Assembly: GCF_016863615.1 (NCBI RefSeq)
Contig: NZ_BOPF01000009.1
Span: 186,001-250,000 of the forward strand
Length of the DNA: 64,000 nt
Origin: Virgisporangium aliadipatigenens
GTDB taxonomy: Bacteria > Actinomycetota > Actinomycetes > Mycobacteriales > Micromonosporaceae
Reading direction: 5' to 3'
The position numbers and the translations under genes were made by a program. Under the pieces are notes generated by a model, which ran no database searches, was not told the origin of the DNA, and was given only the letters and a program-made list of their open reading frames with translations. This document shows positions 44,107 through 53,273 of this stretch, in pieces (within the stretch, counting starts at the first letter, position 1; the number at the start of each line of letters is the position of its first letter).

Positions 44107-44880
44107 ATGGCAACACTCGGCATCATCGGCGCCGGCACCATCGGCACCAGAATCGCCAAGCAGGCAATCGCCGCGGGGCTCGACGTCATCCTGGCCAACT
44201 CCCGCGGTCCGGAAACGCTTACCGAAAAAGTGGCGCAACTCGGCGCCCGGGCCCGTGCCGCGACCCCCGAGCAAGCCGCCCGAGCCGGTGACTGGGTGGT
44301 GGTGAGCATTCTCCCGCTCGCCGCATACCAGCAGCTCCCCGCGACTGAACTGGCGGGCAAGGTGGTGCTCGACACCGGCAACTACTACGCGACACGCGAC
44401 GGCCACATCCCCGCCCTCGACGCCGGTGAGATCACCACCAGCGAATTCGTCCAACAGCAGCTGGCCGGCGCCCATCTCGTCAAGGCCTTCAACAACGTCA
44501 GCGAACACCACATCTCCGCGTTGGCGCGTCCCGCCGGTGCGGCTGACCGCACCGCCCTACCCGTCGCCGCCAACGACCCGCAGGCCAAGGCCGGCGCCGC
44601 CGAGCTGATCAGCCGGCTCGGATTCGACGCCGTCGACGCGGGCTCCCTGGCCGACAGCTGGCGCTTCGAACCCGAGACCGACCCCTACGTCCTGCCGTAC
44701 TGCGCAGACCCCGACGCGATGTGGGCCGCATGGGTACAGCTCGTAGCAGCCCTGCGCTCCGGCACCGCCCCGCAGCCGCCCGCCGCCGACCCGGGTGCCG
44801 TCCCACTACCCGCGGACCGGCTGCGCACCCTGCTCGCAGGCACGTCCCGCAAGCTCACCGACGACCGCTTGATCGCCTGA
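44107..44880 (+). CDS. NADPH-binding reductase, F420-dependent NADP reductase-like
   Basis: This 257-residue protein begins with a Rossmann motif GIIGAGTIGTRIA and a second-strand ANSRGPETL that favours the 2'-phosphate of NADP. VKAFNNVSEHH (about residue 127) is the conserved AFN motif of the family that includes F420:NADP oxidoreductases and related coenzyme reductases. It lies divergent from a TetR gene and downstream of twin operators. GAGGAGA precedes the ATG. The substrate is unknown; many TetR-linked members act in redox or electrophile stress. Confidence 0.85.
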   Translation: MATLGIIGAGTIGTRIAKQAIAAGLDVILANSRGPETLTEKVAQLGARARAATPEQAARAGDWVVVSILPLAAYQQLPATELAGKVVLDTGNYYATRDGHIPALDAGEITTSEFVQQQLAGAHLVKAFNNVSEHHISALARPAGAADRTALPVAANDPQAKAGAAELISRLGFDAVDAGSLADSWRFEPETDPYVLPYCADPDAMWAAWVQLVAALRSGTAPQPPAADPGAVPLPADRLRTLLAGTSRKLTDDRLIA

Positions 44881-44943
44881 CCGAACGGCCGTTGCGGCCG
44901 GCCGCACTGGCGGGATCCTTGCGGGTAATGGCATCGTCGCCAC

Positions 44944-45882
44944 ATGAGTCATCGGGTCGTGGTCCTGGTCCTGGACGGCGCGAAGCCGCTCGACGTCGGC
45001 ATCCCGGCGCAGGTGTTCGCCAGCCGGCCGACGATGCCGTACCGGGTGCGGGTCTGTGGCGCCGCCGCCGGCCTCGTCACCGGCGGCGACGGGTTGTCGT
45101 ACCACGTCGCCGAGGGCCTGGCGGCGTTCGAGGACGCCGACACCATCTTCATCCCCGGCTACCGCGAACCGGTCACCACCGCGCCGCCGGCCGCCGTCGT
45201 CGCCGCGCTGCGGGCCGCGCACCGGCGGGGCACCCGGCTCGCCGCCATCTCCACCGGCGCGTTCGCGCTCGCCGCGACGGGGCTGCTCGACGGGCGGCGG
45301 GCCACCACCCACTGGCACTACACGCGTGCGCTCGCCGAGCGGCACCCGAGCGTCGACGTCGACGAGAACGTGCTCTTCGTCGACGAGGGAAGCGTGCTCA
45401 CCTCGGCCGGGGCGGCGTCCGGTATCGACCTGTGCCTGCACCTGGTGCGCCGCGACCACGGGGTGGGCCTGTCGAACATCGTGGCGCGGCGCCTGGTCGC
45501 CGCGCCGTACCGCAGCGGCGGCCAGGCCCAGTACGTTCCGCGCAGCATCCCGGAGCCGCTCGGCGACCTGTTCGCCGACACGCGGGAGTGGGCCCTGGCG
45601 CGCCTCGGCGAACCGCTCACCCTCGAGGCGCTCGCCCGCAACGCCCGGGTGTCGGCGCGCACGTTCTCCCGGCGGTTCGTCGAGGACACCGGGTACACGC
45701 CGATGCAGTGGGTCCTGCGCGCCCGCGTCGACCTGGCCAGGGAGCTGCTCGAGCGCACCGAGCTGGGGGTCGAGCAGATCGCCGACCGGGTCGGGCTGGG
45801 CACCGCCGCCAACCTGCGCCTGCACTTCCAGCGCATCCTCGGAACGTCGCCGACGGAGTACCGCCACACGTTCTCCTCATGA
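44944..45882 (+). CDS. GATase1-like/AraC-family regulator (FtrA-like)
   Basis: This 312-residue protein has an N-terminal DJ-1/PfpI-like domain (VVVLVLDGAKPLDVGIPAQV; AISTGAFALAATGLLDGRRA) and a C-terminal AraC HTH (LARNARVSARTFSRRFVEDT; IADRVGLGTAANLRLHFQRI; GTSPTEYR). In the nucleophile elbow Thr replaces the usual Cys, so the domain is probably a ligand sensor rather than an enzyme. It follows the reductase by 63 bases and precedes gap by about 90. Confidence 0.9.
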   Translation: MSHRVVVLVLDGAKPLDVGIPAQVFASRPTMPYRVRVCGAAAGLVTGGDGLSYHVAEGLAAFEDADTIFIPGYREPVTTAPPAAVVAALRAAHRRGTRLAAISTGAFALAATGLLDGRRATTHWHYTRALAERHPSVDVDENVLFVDEGSVLTSAGAASGIDLCLHLVRRDHGVGLSNIVARRLVAAPYRSGGQAQYVPRSIPEPLGDLFADTREWALARLGEPLTLEALARNARVSARTFSRRFVEDTGYTPMQWVLRARVDLARELLERTELGVEQIADRVGLGTAANLRLHFQRILGTSPTEYRHTFSS

Positions 45883-45974
45883 CGTTCCCACAAATGATCT
45901 TGTTGGCGAGAACCTTGCGCACGATGGCGGTCGCGCCACTGTCCGGGCGGTGACCGGCCACGGACGATGGCGGC

Positions 45975-46970
45975 ATGACCCGCATCGCCGTCAACGGTTT
46001 CGGACGCATCGGACGCAACACCCTGCGAGCCCTGCTGCATCGCGACAGCAAGCTCGACGTGGTGGCGATCAACGACCTCGCGGCCCCGGAAGCCCTGGCA
46101 CACCTGCTGAAGTACGACAGCGCGCTCGGCCGCCTCGGCCGCCCGGTCGCGGTCGACGGTGCCGACCTCGTGGTCGACGGCCGCCGCATCCGGATCCTGA
46201 CCGAACGCGACCCGGCCGACCTGCCGTGGGCCGACCTCGGCGTCGACGTCGTGCTGGAGGCCACCGGCCGCTTCACCGCCGCCAAGGCCGCCCGCGCCCA
46301 CCTGGACGCCGGCGCCCGCCGCGTGCTGGTCAGCGCGCCCTCCGACGGCGCCGACGTGACGCTCGCCTTCGGGGTCAACACCGACGCCTACGACCCGAAC
46401 CGCCACCGGATCGTCTCCAGCGCCTCCTGCACCACGAACGCCCTGGCCCCGCTGGCATCGGTCCTCGACGACCTGACCGTGATCGAACACGGCTTCATGA
46501 CCACGATCCACGCGTACACCCAGGAACAGAACCTGCACGACGGCCCGCACCGCGACCTGCGCCGGGCCCGCGCCGCCGCGGTGAACATCGCACCCACCAC
46601 CACCGGCGCCGCCAAGGCGATCGGCAAGGTCCTCCCCCGCCTCGACGGCAGGCTCTCCGGCGACTCGATCCGGGTGCCGGTGCCGGTCGGCTCGCTGGTC
46701 GAACTCAACACCACCGTGACCCGCCCGGTGACCCGCGACGAGGTGCTCGCCGCCTACCGCGCCGCGGCCGACGGCGCGTTGCACGGCATCCTGGAGTACG
46801 CCGACGAACCGCTCGTCTCCGGCGACATCACCGGCAACCCGGCCTCGGCCGTCTTCGACTCCCTGCTCACCCGCGTCGACGGCCGGCACGTGAAGGTGGT
46901 CGCCTGGTACGACAACGAGTGGGGCTTCGCCAACCGCGTCATCGACACCCTCGAACACCTCGCCGTGTGA
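45975..46970 (+). CDS. gap: Glyceraldehyde-3-phosphate dehydrogenase
   Basis: This 331-residue enzyme oxidises glyceraldehyde 3-phosphate to 1,3-bisphosphoglycerate. The NAD motif NGFGRIGRNTLRALL, the adenosine-binding Asp in INDL, the active site SSASCTTN (Cys152), the following His in HAYTQEQ, and the C-terminal WYDNEWGFANRV are all canonical. No pgk or tpi follows, so it may be an extra copy rather than the main glycolytic gene. The upstream neighbour is a GATase1-AraC regulator on the same strand. Confidence 0.95.
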   Translation: MTRIAVNGFGRIGRNTLRALLHRDSKLDVVAINDLAAPEALAHLLKYDSALGRLGRPVAVDGADLVVDGRRIRILTERDPADLPWADLGVDVVLEATGRFTAAKAARAHLDAGARRVLVSAPSDGADVTLAFGVNTDAYDPNRHRIVSSASCTTNALAPLASVLDDLTVIEHGFMTTIHAYTQEQNLHDGPHRDLRRARAAAVNIAPTTTGAAKAIGKVLPRLDGRLSGDSIRVPVPVGSLVELNTTVTRPVTRDEVLAAYRAAADGALHGILEYADEPLVSGDITGNPASAVFDSLLTRVDGRHVKVVAWYDNEWGFANRVIDTLEHLAV

Positions 46971-46983
46971 CGCCCGGCGTCAC
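46967..46983 (+). terminator. Inverted repeat at the gap stop codon
   Basis: GTGACGCC (46967-46974) and GGCGTCAC (46976-46983) are perfect 8-bp arms with one base between, starting in the last codon of gap. The tiny spacer means the real loop uses inner pairs. There is no T tract. A terminator role is plausible from position only. Confidence 0.4.
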
Positions 46984-47026
46984 TCCGCGGCCGGTCCCCG
47001 CGTGACGGCCTCGAAGGATCTGCGGC

Positions 47027-47776
47027 TCACATGCGGGCCCGGAGCACGTCGACCTCGCAGCCCGGCGCGAACGGGTCGAAGCCGCTTTCGACCAGCCAGC
47101 GGATCGCCGACAGGCTGCGCAACGACCACCAGCCGCGGATCACGTCGAGGTCGACGTCGCCTCCGTAGCCGGCGGCGACGTCGTCGAGGCGTTCCTCGTG
47201 TCCGAGGGTCAGGATGGCGAGGTCGAACATCGCGTCGCCGCGCGCCGCCTCGGACCAGTCGATCACGCCGGTGATCTCGTCATCATCGACGAACACGTGG
47301 GTGAGCTGCAGATCGCCGTGCACGAACACCGGCCGCCACGGCCGTAGCGCGGCCTCGGCGATCTCGCGGTTGCGCCGGACCAGGTCGGCCGGGAGAACGT
47401 CGTTGGCGAGCAGCCACTCGCATTCGGCGTCCAGCCGCGCGGCGTGCTCGTCGAGGCTGCGGCCGGGCCACGGCGGCAGCGGCGCGTCGTGCAGCTTCCG
47501 GACGGCGGAGCCCGCCGCGGTCCACGCCGCCGACGAGGCCGTCGAGGGCTCGCCGAGGCGGCCGAGTGCCGTGCCCGGGACGGCGGCGATCGCGAGCACG
47601 GGCGGCTTGCGCCACAGCACCGCCGGCGTCGGAACGGGCACCATGCCCATCGCCGCGACCTCGACGTCGATGCGCGCCTGATCGGTGTCGACCTTCAGGA
47701 ACACGTCGCCGACGCGCAGGGTCGCCCGCTCGGAATGGGCGACGACGACCTCGATCCCCGACACGCCGGCCATCAT
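47027..47776 (-). CDS. Aminoglycoside phosphotransferase-family kinase-like protein
   Basis: This 249-residue protein has the APH/choline-kinase fold. The Brenner-type catalytic loop is VHGDLQLTHVFVDDDE (about residue 165) and the metal-binding DFG-equivalent is GVIDWSEAARGD. The Asn that usually ends the catalytic loop is His here, as in a subgroup of actinobacterial homologues. The N-terminal ATP-binding lobe is short. It is not a recognised resistance enzyme; substrate could be a sugar, drug or small metabolite. ATG at 47776 is used; another ATG is adjacent. Confidence 0.8.
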   Translation of the reverse strand: MMAGVSGIEVVVAHSERATLRVGDVFLKVDTDQARIDVEVAAMGMVPVPTPAVLWRKPPVLAIAAVPGTALGRLGEPSTASSAAWTAAGSAVRKLHDAPLPPWPGRSLDEHAARLDAECEWLLANDVLPADLVRRNREIAEAALRPWRPVFVHGDLQLTHVFVDDDEITGVIDWSEAARGDAMFDLAILTLGHEERLDDVAAGYGGDVDLDVIRGWWSLRSLSAIRWLVESGFDPFAPGCEVDVLRARM

Positions 47777-47786
47777 CGGTCGGTGA

Positions 47787-48198
47787 TCACCGACCCCGCA
47801 ACGGGTTATCACGAAGGGGCCGCCGCCGGCGGTGCGGGCACGGTGAACGCCCTGGATCGCCGGGTGCGACGAAGCGGGCGGCGAAGACGGCGAACAGCGT
47901 GAGGGTGGCCCGGTCGTAGGCGGTCCGGTAGGCGACGAACGAGGCGACCGCGACGCCGATCAGTCCGGAGATCGCCGGCATGACCGGCTCCCGGCGGATC
48001 AGGCGAAGCGCGCACAGCGCCACGGCGACGCCGACGGCGCACCAGATCGCACCCCACAGGCCGAACAGCCCGTTCGCCAGGGCGAAGACGACGATCGGCA
48101 GGTAGGTGTGGGGCCAGGCCGGTCGGCCCGCCCATCCGTTCCAGCAGCGACGTCGCCGCCCGCTGCGGCCGGGTGGGATCAAGGTTCTCGGTCTGCAC
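47787..48198 (-). pseudogene. DUF3159 membrane protein, frameshifted and truncated
   Basis: The start is good: GAAGGA lies eight bases before GTG at 48198, and the first 30 codons (SLLERMGGPTGLA) match DUF3159. From there the homology jumps to the neighbouring frame (YLPIVVFALANGLFGLWGAI, then LRLIRREPVMPAISGLIGVA, then FVAYRTAYDRA). The switch is at or near a run of four G at 48110-48113. The C-terminal third normal for the family is missing. A natural frameshift or a sequencing slip could explain the first defect, but not the missing end. Confidence 0.65.
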
Positions 48199-48222
48199 GG
48201 GAAATCCTTCTTGTCGGGGAAC

Positions 48223-48864
48223 TCAGGCGCGGTAGGGGGCGGGATCGCAGAACGGCTCGTGGCTGCTGGCGCGGACGGCCGGGCAGAGGGCGGCGACGAC
48301 GTCGTCGACCCCGAACCGGCGCGCCTCGGCGAGAACGGCGACGCTGATCTGCTCGGTGACCACGCGCACCGCCGCGGTGGCGGCCGCCGCCGTCATGCGC
48401 ACCGTCACCTCGGTCGTCGGCCGGTTCACCCGCCGGGCGATGATCGGCGCGAAGGCGTCCTCGGCCGTCGCGCACACCATCAGCCAGGTCGCGCGCAGCG
48501 CCGGTTCGTCCTCGGTCATGCGGATGATCCGCATCGCCTGCAGGTCGTCGGCGACCGCTTGCGCGGCGGCCGGGTGGGTGGTCAGTTCGCCGGTCAGGAA
48601 GTCCTCGAGTGAGGCTTCGAGCGGCCACCGTCGCAGCAGCGTCATGAAGCGCAGGGCGCAGGAGGCGAGCAGCGGCTCGACGGCGCCCTCCTTCGAGCGG
48701 AAGTAGCGCCAGATCGTCCGGGTGGACAGCCCCGCCGCGGCGGCGAGGTCGTCCCCGCTGGTGGCCGCCATCCCCCGCTGACAGAACAGGGCGGCGGCGT
48801 GGCGGGAGACCGCGAGCCGCCTGTCGTGGTCCACCACCGTCACCCTCCTGTCACTTGATGCCAT
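48223..48864 (-). CDS. TetR-family repressor, paralogue A of the GPP34 island
   Basis: This 213-residue protein has the TetR HTH RHAAALFCQRGMAATSGDDL, then AAAAGLSTRTIWRYFRSKEG. This recognition helix is nearly the same as in the protein at 49687-50379 (STRTVWRYFRSKES), and their C-terminal halves align as well (RRWPLEASLEDFL/RRWPLHATFEDFL; DEPALRA[TS]WLMVC). The start at 48864 overlaps a degenerate copy of the shared palindrome. It is divergent from the GPP34 gene. Ligand unknown. Confidence 0.88.
   Translation of the reverse strand: MASSDRRVTVVDHDRRLAVSRHAAALFCQRGMAATSGDDLAAAAGLSTRTIWRYFRSKEGAVEPLLASCALRFMTLLRRWPLEASLEDFLTGELTTHPAAAQAVADDLQAMRIIRMTEDEPALRATWLMVCATAEDAFAPIIARRVNRPTTEVTVRMTAAAATAAVRVVTEQISVAVLAEARRFGVDDVVAALCPAVRASSHEPFCDPAPYRA
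48849..48863 (-). promoter_or_regulatory. Degenerate copy of the shared TetR operator
   Basis: TGTCACTTGATGCCA matches the palindrome TGTCACTTAGTGACA at 12 of 15 positions. It sits at the start codon of the TetR at 48223-48864. It may be a weak autoregulatory site. Confidence 0.4.
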
Positions 48865-48977
48865 CGCAAAGAGTCCCACCGGGCGCCCGACACGACAAGC
48901 CCGCGCCGGAAGTTGCCGAATATCCCCAGCAAATCGCGTTGGACGGATTGTTGACCGATGATCGTCGTTGACAGTGC

Positions 48978-48992
48978 TGTCACTTAGTGACA
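48978..48992 (+). promoter_or_regulatory. 15-bp palindrome operator upstream of the GPP34 gene
   Basis: TGTCACT-T-AGTGACA is a perfect palindrome 45 bases before the GPP34 ATG. The same core recurs upstream of the second TetR gene at 50390, and a weak copy lies at 48849. It is the likely common target of both TetR paralogues. Confidence 0.75.
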
Positions 48993-49036
48993 CGGTCGTG
49001 ATGACTACGGATGACACGACAGGTTGGAGAACCACC

Positions 49037-49678
49037 ATGAACCGGCCCCTCCCCCAGCGGATGTACCTGCTCGGCTGCGCCGTCGACGGCGACCGACCCG
49101 TCATCGCCGCGGCCCGCTTCCGCGGCGAACTGATGCGCGCGGCCGCCCTGGCCGAACTGTCCCTGCGCGGCCTCGTCACCTACCGGCGCGGCAAGGCGGC
49201 CGGCGTCCCGGGCACGTCCGTCGACGACCCGTTCCTCGCGTCGGTGCTGCGGTACGCCCCCGCCGACAGGCCGCGGCGCTGGGTGAGCCTCATCTCGCAC
49301 GACGCGCACACGGCGGAGGCGTTCGTGCGCGGTCAACTCGCCGAAGCCGGTGCCGTCTCGGTGGACCCGCGCAATCCGCTCCAGGGCGCGGAGGTGCTCG
49401 TGCGCGATCGCGAGGCGGTGCGCGGACTCAGGAACGAGGTGCGCGACGCCGTCATCGGCGGGCGGGACGTCGCCGAGCTTCCCGTCGACCGGCTGCTGAC
49501 GGCCGTCCTGGCCGCCGAGGCCGAGGTCGACACCGTTCTGACGCTGTCCGAACGCTGGACGCACCGCAAGCGGCTGAAAAGCCTTGCCGCGCACGTCGAG
49601 CCCGTCGCCCCGGGACTGACCATCGCGCTGCGCACCGCCAACGCCACCGCCCGCTCCTACAACGGCGGCTGGTCGTAA
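49037..49678 (+). CDS. GPP34 (GOLPH3-like) family protein
   Basis: This 213-residue protein matches the actinobacterial GPP34 family, homologous to the eukaryotic Golgi phosphoprotein 3. It shows the helical opening (RMYLLGCAVDGDRPV; LMRAAALAELSLRGLVTYRR), a middle region ending in FVRGQLAEAGAV, and the C-terminal ATARSYNGGWS. There is no signal peptide or membrane helix. Eukaryotic members bind phosphatidylinositol-4-phosphate; the bacterial role is unknown. ATG at 49037 follows GGAGA. It lies between two paralogous TetR genes with a shared operator. Confidence 0.85.
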   Translation: MNRPLPQRMYLLGCAVDGDRPVIAAARFRGELMRAAALAELSLRGLVTYRRGKAAGVPGTSVDDPFLASVLRYAPADRPRRWVSLISHDAHTAEAFVRGQLAEAGAVSVDPRNPLQGAEVLVRDREAVRGLRNEVRDAVIGGRDVAELPVDRLLTAVLAAEAEVDTVLTLSERWTHRKRLKSLAAHVEPVAPGLTIALRTANATARSYNGGWS

Positions 49679-49686
49679 CGGCCGGC

Positions 49687-50379
49687 TCAGGCCAGGAACG
49701 CCCGCCGCGGCCGCGGATCGCAGATGGGCTCGGCGGTACTGGCCCGGATGGCCTTGCCGAGCAGGCGCACCACGTCCTCGACCGTGTACGTCCGCACACC
49801 GGTGACCGCCGTGACGGCGACCTCCTCGTGCACCACCCGGGCGGCGGCCATGGCGGTCGCGGCGCTCAGGGAGACCCGAAACTCGTCGACGGGCAGGTCC
49901 AGGCGCCGCGCGACGACCGGGACGAACGCCTGCTCGGCCTGGCCGCACACCATCAACCACGACGCCCGCAGCGCCGGCTCGTCGCGCACCAGCGAGATGA
50001 GGCCCATCGACAGGGCGTCGTCGGCGAGGTCCTGCGGCGTCGGCGGGACCTCGGCGAAGTCCTCGAGCAGGAAGTCCTCGAACGTCGCGTGCAGCGGCCA
50101 CCGGCGCAGCGGGGCGATGAACCGGTACGCCGACGCGGCAAGCATCGGCTCGACACAGCTTTCCTTGGACCGGAAGTAGCGCCACACGGTCCGGGTGGAG
50201 ACGCCGGCCGCCGCGGCGATGTCGTCGCCGCTGGTGGCCGACACCCCGCGAGCGAGGAAGAGCGTCACGGCGTGCCGCGAGACCGCCATCCGCGCGTCGG
50301 CCAACCGGTCACCGGCACCGTCGAGCGGACGGCTCCGCGCCTTCTTGGCGCCCGCACCGTCCCCGGAAGACTTCACCAT
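49687..50379 (-). CDS. TetR-family repressor, paralogue B of the GPP34 island
   Basis: This 230-residue protein is a close relative of the TetR at 48223, with the same HTH (SGDDIAAAAGVSTRTVWRYF) and C-terminal domain, plus a 30-residue basic N-terminal extension (GAKKARSRP). Its stop is nine bases from the convergent GPP34 stop. The palindrome at 50390 lies eleven bases before the ATG, in the position of the ribosome site or promoter, so it should repress its own gene. Leaderless translation is possible, since no Shine-Dalgarno sequence is seen. Confidence 0.88.
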   Translation of the reverse strand: MVKSSGDGAGAKKARSRPLDGAGDRLADARMAVSRHAVTLFLARGVSATSGDDIAAAAGVSTRTVWRYFRSKESCVEPMLAASAYRFIAPLRRWPLHATFEDFLLEDFAEVPPTPQDLADDALSMGLISLVRDEPALRASWLMVCGQAEQAFVPVVARRLDLPVDEFRVSLSAATAMAAARVVHEEVAVTAVTGVRTYTVEDVVRLLGKAIRASTAEPICDPRPRRAFLA

Positions 50380-50389
50380 CGAAAAGCGT

Positions 50390-50404
50390 AGTCACTTAGT
50401 GACA
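50390..50404 (-). promoter_or_regulatory. Operator copy upstream of TetR paralogue B
   Basis: AGTCACTTAGTGACA differs from the 48978 palindrome only at its first base; the 13-bp core GTCACTTAGTGAC is identical. It also lies 150 bases upstream of the divergent deacetylase gene. Confidence 0.75.
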
Positions 50405-50554
50405 CCACGGCAAATCGACCCTGAGCGTTCTGAGGGTCGACCCCCGAGCGCGACCGGGGGTGCGGTCCGATCTTGAGAAGGAGGCCATCCGCTTCCCACG
50501 ATGTGACGCTGTTCTACACAAGCGCATCGTTGTCATCACACGTGGGGTGTCGGA

Positions 50555-51358
50555 ATGGGGCTGAGTCGCCGGAAGTTCCTGACCGGAGCGGCGTTCACCG
50601 CCGCCGGCGCGGTCGGTGGCGCGCTCGGTGTCCCCCTGGCGCGCAAGGCGCTCGCGTTGGACAAGCCGGCGCTGGGCGGCGGGTACGCCTCGGCCGCCGA
50701 CGTCCTGACCGCCGCGCGCAGCCCCAGCACCACCATCACGTACTTCGTGAAGACGCAGGAGCCGGTGGTGGCGTTCACGTTCGACGACGGTCCCGGCCCA
50801 CGCTGGACGCCGATGGTGCTCGACGCGCTCGACGAGTGGCAGGTGCCGGCGACGTTCTTCATGGTCGGGCGGAACCTGGCCACCCACGCCCGCCTGGTGC
50901 GCGGACGGCTGGACCGCCACGAGGTCGGCAACCACACGTGGTCGCACGCCGATCTCGCCACCCTCGATCGCAAGCGGGTGACCGAGGAACTCGAGCGCGG
51001 GCACGACACCATCGAGCGGATCACCGGCCGCGCCCCCACGCTGCTGCGCCCGCCGTACGGGCACCTCGGCGGTTCGACCGTCCTCGCGGCCGACTCGATG
51101 AACTACCACATCGTGCTCTGGTCGCATCAGATGCGCGAACGCAACTTCCGCCGCGACCCGCAGGCCCAGGCGCGCGACATCATCGACAGCGTGACCCCCG
51201 GTTCGATCGTGCTGGCGCACGACATCGGAGCCGCCCGCCGGCTGGTGGCGCTGCGCCAACTCGGGAACATGTTCGCCGGCCTGAAAGCGCGCGGATTCCG
51301 CTTCGCGACGGTGTCCGAACTGATGACGCTCGGCGGCGCCGGCAGCACAACCCCGTGA
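50555..51358 (+). CDS. Tat-exported polysaccharide deacetylase
   Basis: This 267-residue protein has a Tat signal (SRRKFLTGAAFTAAGAVGGA) with the twin Arg at residues 5-6. The NodB domain follows: TFDDGPG with the catalytic and metal Asp pair (about residue 76), HTWSHADL for the His metal ligands (about 130), RPPYGHLGG (about 168) and the closing IVLAHDI. Family members remove acetyl groups from peptidoglycan or other cell-wall glycans. It is transcribed away from TetR paralogue B; the operator between could affect it. Confidence 0.9.
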   Translation: MGLSRRKFLTGAAFTAAGAVGGALGVPLARKALALDKPALGGGYASAADVLTAARSPSTTITYFVKTQEPVVAFTFDDGPGPRWTPMVLDALDEWQVPATFFMVGRNLATHARLVRGRLDRHEVGNHTWSHADLATLDRKRVTEELERGHDTIERITGRAPTLLRPPYGHLGGSTVLAADSMNYHIVLWSHQMRERNFRRDPQAQARDIIDSVTPGSIVLAHDIGAARRLVALRQLGNMFAGLKARGFRFATVSELMTLGGAGSTTP

Positions 51359-51364
51359 GTGCGC

Positions 51365-52981
51365 CTACCCGGCAACCTCGCCGTCGCGCACCAGTGCCCG
51401 CAGGGACACCTTGGAGAACTTGCCCGTCGCCGTCTTCGGAATCTCGTCCAGGATCAGGATCTTCTCCGGGATCCACCAGGACGCGACCCGTCCGGCGAGG
51501 TGCGCCCGCAGGTCGTTCTCGTCCAGCGGCCGATCGGCGACCGGCACCACGAAGGCGAGGGGCCGTTCGCCCCAGCGCTCGTCGTCGATCGCGATGACGG
51601 CGGCCTCGTGCACCGCGGGGTGCGCCATGATCTCGTTCTCCAGCAGGACGGAGGAGATCCATTCGCCGCCGGACTTCACCATGTCCTTCGTGCGGTCGAT
51701 GATCTCCAGGTAGCGGTGCCGGTCGAGCGCACCCACGTCGCCGGTGCGCAGCCAGCCGTCGGCGGTGAACGACGACGGCGACGGGTCGGCACCGAAGTAG
51801 GCCGCGGCGATGGTCGGGCCGTACGCCTGGAGTTCGCCCGGGGTGCCGTCCGGCTCGACCGGCGCGCCCGCCTCGTCGACGATCCTGATCTCGGTGAGCG
51901 GCAGCGGCGGCCCGGGCTTGCGCAGCACCTCCCGTCGCGCGTCGGCGTCGAGGCCCTCGTGCGCGCTCGACAGCCGGGCGCAGGTGACGACCGGGCTCGT
52001 CTCGGTCATGCCCCAGGCGTTCGTCAACGGGATGCCGGTGCCGTCCTGCCACGCCTTGGACAGCGAGTCGGGCAGCGCGCCGCCGCCGGAGACCACCATC
52101 CGCAGGCTGCTCAGATCCACCGTTCCCAGCAGGGGCAGCAGGCTGCGCCAGACGGTGGCCACCGCCCCGGAGAACGTGACCCGGTGCCGGGACAGCTGAG
52201 CGGCCAGCGCCTCCGGGGACATCGCCGGGCCGGGCAGCACCAGATCGGCGCCGGCCAGCATGGCGGCGTACGGCAGCCCCCAGGCGTTGACGTGGAACAT
52301 CGGCACGATCGGCAGCACCACGTCGCGTTCGCTGATGGCGAAGTTGTCGACCCCGAGCAGCATCAACGCGTGCAGCACGATCGAACGGTGGCTGTAGAGC
52401 ACGCCCTTCGGCCGGCCCGTCGTGCCGGAGGTGTAGCAGAGGCTGGCCGCGTCGCTCTCGTCCACCGCGGTCGGGGACGCCGGTGCGCGCACGCCCGCGA
52501 GCAGTTCCTCGTAGTCGGCGATGCGCGGGTCGGCCGGCAGTTCCGCCGCGCCGCCGTCGTCCATCACCACGACCCGCCGCACGGTGGGCAGCCGGTCGAC
52601 GAGCGGCCACACCCGCGGCATCAGCGAACGGTCCACGAACAGCACGTCGTCCGCGGCGTCGGCGACGATGTAGGTGAGCTCGTCGTCGAAGAGCCGGTGG
52701 TTGAGGGTGTGCAGGATCCGGCCGCCGCTCGGCACGGCGAGGTACAGCTCCACGTGGCGTTGGGAGTTCCAGCCGAAGGTGCCGACCCGGGCCTGGTGCG
52801 GCACGTGGAGCGCGTCGAGCACCGCCGCGAGCCGGCGCGCGCGGGTCACCACGTCGGCCCACGTCGCGACGTTCTCCCCGGTGGCCGTGGCGGTGATGAC
52901 GCGCTTGTGCGCGAAGAGCTGTTCCACCCGCCGCATGAGGGTCGCCACGTCCAGCGGAGCGTGTTGCATCAGGCCGCGCAT
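51365..52981 (-). CDS. AMP-forming acyl-CoA synthetase, paralogue of the 3.0-4.6 kb gene
   Basis: This 538-residue ligase has [12 protein letters not shown] (about residue 176), WGMTETSP (about 318), GWLRTGDVG (about 405), [13 protein letters not shown] (about 428) and [10 protein letters not shown] (about 515). It shares its N-terminus (MRGLMQ) and long stretches with the ligase of the first operon, so the two are recent paralogues or recruited from the same subfamily. GAGGAGAAG precedes the ATG. It stands alone, convergent to the deacetylase with six bases between stops. Substrate is unknown. Confidence 0.9.
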   Translation of the reverse strand: MRGLMQHAPLDVATLMRRVEQLFAHKRVITATATGENVATWADVVTRARRLAAVLDALHVPHQARVGTFGWNSQRHVELYLAVPSGGRILHTLNHRLFDDELTYIVADAADDVLFVDRSLMPRVWPLVDRLPTVRRVVVMDDGGAAELPADPRIADYEELLAGVRAPASPTAVDESDAASLCYTSGTTGRPKGVLYSHRSIVLHALMLLGVDNFAISERDVVLPIVPMFHVNAWGLPYAAMLAGADLVLPGPAMSPEALAAQLSRHRVTFSGAVATVWRSLLPLLGTVDLSSLRMVVSGGGALPDSLSKAWQDGTGIPLTNAWGMTETSPVVTCARLSSAHEGLDADARREVLRKPGPPLPLTEIRIVDEAGAPVEPDGTPGELQAYGPTIAAAYFGADPSPSSFTADGWLRTGDVGALDRHRYLEIIDRTKDMVKSGGEWISSVLLENEIMAHPAVHEAAVIAIDDERWGERPLAFVVPVADRPLDENDLRAHLAGRVASWWIPEKILILDEIPKTATGKFSKVSLRALVRDGEVAG

Positions 52982-53273
52982 TCTTCTCCTCGATGTGCCG
53001 CCGGACCCGGTTCGGCCCTTCCCATGGGCGCGCTTCGATGAACTGTAGGGTTCGGCACTTGCCCGAAAGAGGGAGGTTCTTCATGACGTTCGGGCCGTCG
53101 AAGTGTGCGAAACATCCACCACGGGGCCGACGGAACGCTGATCCGAGTCGTGGCGCCGTTCCGAAGCGGGTGGTCGACGCCATCCCGCTGGCGTGGCCGG
53201 ACGACCGGCGAGGCGCGAGCGGTCGATCGCGTCTCGCCGGTTCCGCCGCGGCCGGGGTTCGTATGGTGGGGTC

